A stretch of DNA of 6,028 nt. Origin: an uncultured Clostridia bacterium. Lineage in GTDB: Bacteria > Bacillota > Clostridia > Oscillospirales > Ruminococcaceae. The stretch spans positions 1 through 6,028 of the forward strand of contig CALLQM010000438.1 of the NCBI GenBank assembly GCA_938014855.1, read 5' to 3'. Shown piece by piece: positions 3,857 to 6,028 of the stretch (its first letter is position 1; each line of letters begins with the position of its first letter). Made by a program: the position numbers and the translations under genes. The notes under the pieces are model-generated. The model worked only from the letters and a program-made list of their open reading frames with translations, ran no database searches and was not told where the DNA came from.

Positions 3857-6028
3857 ATGTTTAAATTTAACGGTTTTACACCAAAAGCAAATACAGCGAT
3901 CAATTGCGCTTTGGAAGAAGCTTGCGCGCTTGGGCATACGTATGTCGGCAGCGAGCACCTTTTGCTTGGACTTTTAAATGAAGGCAGTGGAGTTGCTTAT
4001 ACGATTTTGCAGAAAAACGGTGTTAATGCACAAAAGATTAAAGAATTGCTTGTGAAAACGGTGGGAAGAGGAATTAAATCCAATCTAACACCGGCGGATA
4101 TTACGCCGCGGTGTAAGCGAATTCTTGAACTTTCGCTCATGCAGGTTCGAATGAGCGGCATTATGCTTGCAGGTACAGAACACATTTTACTCAATCTATT
4201 AAAAGAGACTGACAGCTATGGTGTGCGATTTTTAAAACAGCTGGGTGCAGACCCGGATAATATCGTGCGTCAGCTTGGCGATTTTTCACAAAGCTGTGCG
4301 GCTGATTTGCTGGGATTAAAAAAAACGACTCCGCCTCGATCAAGAACTGGAGTAAAAACCCCGCTGCTTGATAAGTTTGGGCGTGATTTGACAGAACTTG
4401 CCCGACAAGGGAAATTGGATCCTGTAGTTGGGAGAAAAAAAGAAATTGAGCGTATCCTTCAAATTCTTACGCGAAGAACAAAAAATAATCCATGTCTAAT
4501 TGGTGAAGCGGGTGTGGGCAAAACAGCGATTGCGGAGGGAATCGCTCTGCGAATCATTAAAATGGAGGTTCCGCAGCGGCTCAAAGATAAACGATTTGTA
4601 GCGTTGGATTTGACCAGTATGGTTGCCGGAACCAAATATCGAGGAGATTTTGAGGAACGTATCAAAAATACCCTCGAAGAAGTAGTTAATGTCGGTAATG
4701 TCATATTATTTATTGACGAACTGCATACAATCATTGGCACAGGTGCGGCAGAGGGAGCCGTTGATGCGGCAAATATCCTAAAGCCCCAGCTGGCAAGAGG
4801 AGAATTTCAGCTCGTTGGCGCAACAACTACTGAGGAGTATCGAAAATTTATTGAAAAGGACAGCGCACTGGAACGACGATTCCAAAGCATATTGGTGGAG
4901 GAACCAACGGAACAGGACGCGGTAAAAATTTTACAGGGGCTTCGGGATAAATATGAAGCCCATCATAAAATGCGCATATTAGATGAATCAATTGAGGCGG
5001 CTGTTACGCTGTCCACACGATATCTGCCGGAACGCAGACTTCCCGATAAAGCAATTGATTTGGTTGACGAGGCGTGTTCCCGTGTAAAAATGAGCACACT
5101 GACCGTTCCAAATAATTTACGTGAAATTGAAACGCAATTACAGGATTTAAAACAGGAAAAAGAGAATGCAATTGCTTCGCAAGATTATGAATGTGCAGCG
5201 GATATTCGTGATCGTGAAAATGAACTGAAGCTGAAGCTGGAAGAAGCACAAACAGAATTGGATGAGGTGCGTGACGGAAACGGGCGGAAATTGACCGAAC
5301 AGGATATTGCAAAATTAGTTTCGGATATTACAGGTATTGATGCGTCGCATATTACGCAGGCACAAAGTGAACGCTTGCTTCACTTGGAGAATGAGCTTCA
5401 TTGCAGAGTTGTGGGTCAAAAAGAGGCTGTGCGGGCTGTGGCAGGCGCAATACGCCGTTCTCGAGTGGGTCTGCATGATCCATCCCGCCCGCTGGGGTCG
5501 TTCATCTTTCTGGGCCCCACAGGGGTTGGGAAGACGGAGCTTTGCAAAGCACTGGCTGAGATTCTGTTTGGCGATGAAAAGGCCATGGTACGTTTAGATA
5601 TGTCTGAGTATATGGAGAAGCATGCGGTATCGCGGCTTGTAGGGCCGCCTCCGGGTTATATCGGATATGATGAAGGCGGCCAGCTGACCGAAAAAATCCG
5701 CCGCAGGCCGTATTCTGTTGTACTGTTGGATGAAATTGAGAAGGCGCACCCGGACTTTTTTAATATCTTACTGCAAATCTTAGAAGACGGTGTTTTAACC
5801 GATTCACAGGGAAGACAAGTGAACTTTAAAAATACGGTAATCATTATGACATCCAATATCGGAGCACGTCTGATTACGGAACAAGGACGGCTTGGATTTT
5901 CTGAAAATGGAGAAACCGGCATGAAAGAAGAGGAAGTTCGGCGTGTTATGTTGGGAGAACTGAAAAAATTCTTCCGGCCGGAATTTCTCAATCGTGTAGA
6001 TGAAACAATTGTGTTTCACAAGCTCACC
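3857..6028 (+). CDS. clpC: ClpC, AAA+ unfoldase of the ClpCP protease (3' end beyond window)
   Basis: ClpC is a hexameric ATPase that unfolds damaged or regulatory proteins in the cytoplasm and feeds them to ClpP. The first 724 residues are present, of roughly 810 usual, with no stop up to the window edge. In order: a double Clp_N repeat (about 1-145; GSEHLLLG at 31-38 and GTEHILLN at 106-113); linker; first ATPase module with Walker A GEAGVGKT (216-223), pore loop KYRGDFEER (260-268) and Walker B VILFIDELH (282-290); a short UVR-like middle domain (about 420-465, SQDYECAADIRDRE); second ATPase module with Walker A GPTGVGKT (553-560), pore loop PPPGYIGYDEGG (597-608) and Walker B VVLLDEIEKAH (621-631); ClpP-docking tripeptide LGF (679-681); and RPEFLNRVDE (707-716) with the arginine finger. 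The short middle domain separates it from ClpB, and LGF shows a ClpP partner. The gene is monocistronic on its left, without ctsR-mcsAB. The usual TGIP/TGVP before the second module reads TGID (492-495). Confidence 0.96.
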   Translation, partial: MFKFNGFTPKANTAINCALEEACALGHTYVGSEHLLLGLLNEGSGVAYTILQKNGVNAQKIKELLVKTVGRGIKSNLTPADITPRCKRILELSLMQVRMSGIMLAGTEHILLNLLKETDSYGVRFLKQLGADPDNIVRQLGDFSQSCAADLLGLKKTTPPRSRTGVKTPLLDKFGRDLTELARQGKLDPVVGRKKEIERILQILTRRTKNNPCLIGEAGVGKTAIAEGIALRIIKMEVPQRLKDKRFVALDLTSMVAGTKYRGDFEERIKNTLEEVVNVGNVILFIDELHTIIGTGAAEGAVDAANILKPQLARGEFQLVGATTTEEYRKFIEKDSALERRFQSILVEEPTEQDAVKILQGLRDKYEAHHKMRILDESIEAAVTLSTRYLPERRLPDKAIDLVDEACSRVKMSTLTVPNNLREIETQLQDLKQEKENAIASQDYECAADIRDRENELKLKLEEAQTELDEVRDGNGRKLTEQDIAKLVSDITGIDASHITQAQSERLLHLENELHCRVVGQKEAVRAVAGAIRRSRVGLHDPSRPLGSFIFLGPTGVGKTELCKALAEILFGDEKAMVRLDMSEYMEKHAVSRLVGPPPGYIGYDEGGQLTEKIRRRPYSVVLLDEIEKAHPDFFNILLQILEDGVLTDSQGRQVNFKNTVIIMTSNIGARLITEQGRLGFSENGETGMKEEEVRRVMLGELKKFFRPEFLNRVDETIVFHKLT

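Noticed and set aside
3728..3958. 76-residue frame on the - strand across the clpC start
   Set aside because: It covers the intergenic region and the first 34 codons of clpC in antisense, has no good ribosome binding site, and shows no recognisable domain.

Overview
The window looks like chromosomal DNA of a Gram-positive, low-to-medium GC bacterium of the Clostridia, possibly the Oscillospirales/Ruminococcaceae. This rests on the clostridial style of the proteins, strong AGGAGG-type ribosome binding sites, a McsB-era ClpC-type unfoldase and a small Gly/Cys-rich membrane peptide. The placement is inferred from sequence style only; no database comparison was possible.

Left part (1-3458, + strand): the end of a polyamine ABC transporter operon in the order potA (3' part only)-potB-potC-potD. 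It encodes the ATPase, two permeases and the extracellular binding protein. Each junction is a stop/start overlap (ATGA, TAATG, ATGA), so the genes are probably co-transcribed and translationally coupled. PotD is unusual: it has a signal peptide without a lipobox cysteine and instead carries a C-terminal transmembrane helix with a very basic tail. It therefore appears to be anchored at its C-terminus rather than being a lipoprotein.

Middle part (3459-3856): a perfect 17-bp inverted repeat (3462-3500) forms a terminator that can serve both strands. Converging on it from the right is a 57-residue gene on the - strand (3524-3697). It encodes one membrane helix followed by a Gly/Cys-rich tail, has a perfect AGGAGGT ribosome binding site, and is easily missed because it is short. 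A sequence resembling a sporulation sigma-K (or sigma-E) promoter lies just upstream of it, inside a 159-bp divergent intergenic region.

Right part (3857-6028, + strand): clpC, the AAA+ unfoldase partner of ClpP. Its first 724 residues are present and it runs off the window edge. It has both ATPase modules, the short UVR-like middle domain and the ClpP-docking tripeptide. It stands alone, without ctsR-mcsA-mcsB upstream and without a recognisable CtsR box.

Most of the window is ordinary housekeeping/transport DNA. The points worth a second look are the small Gly/Cys-rich gene with its possible sporulation promoter, and the C-terminally anchored PotD. I see no CRISPR array, mobile element, tRNA or rRNA.
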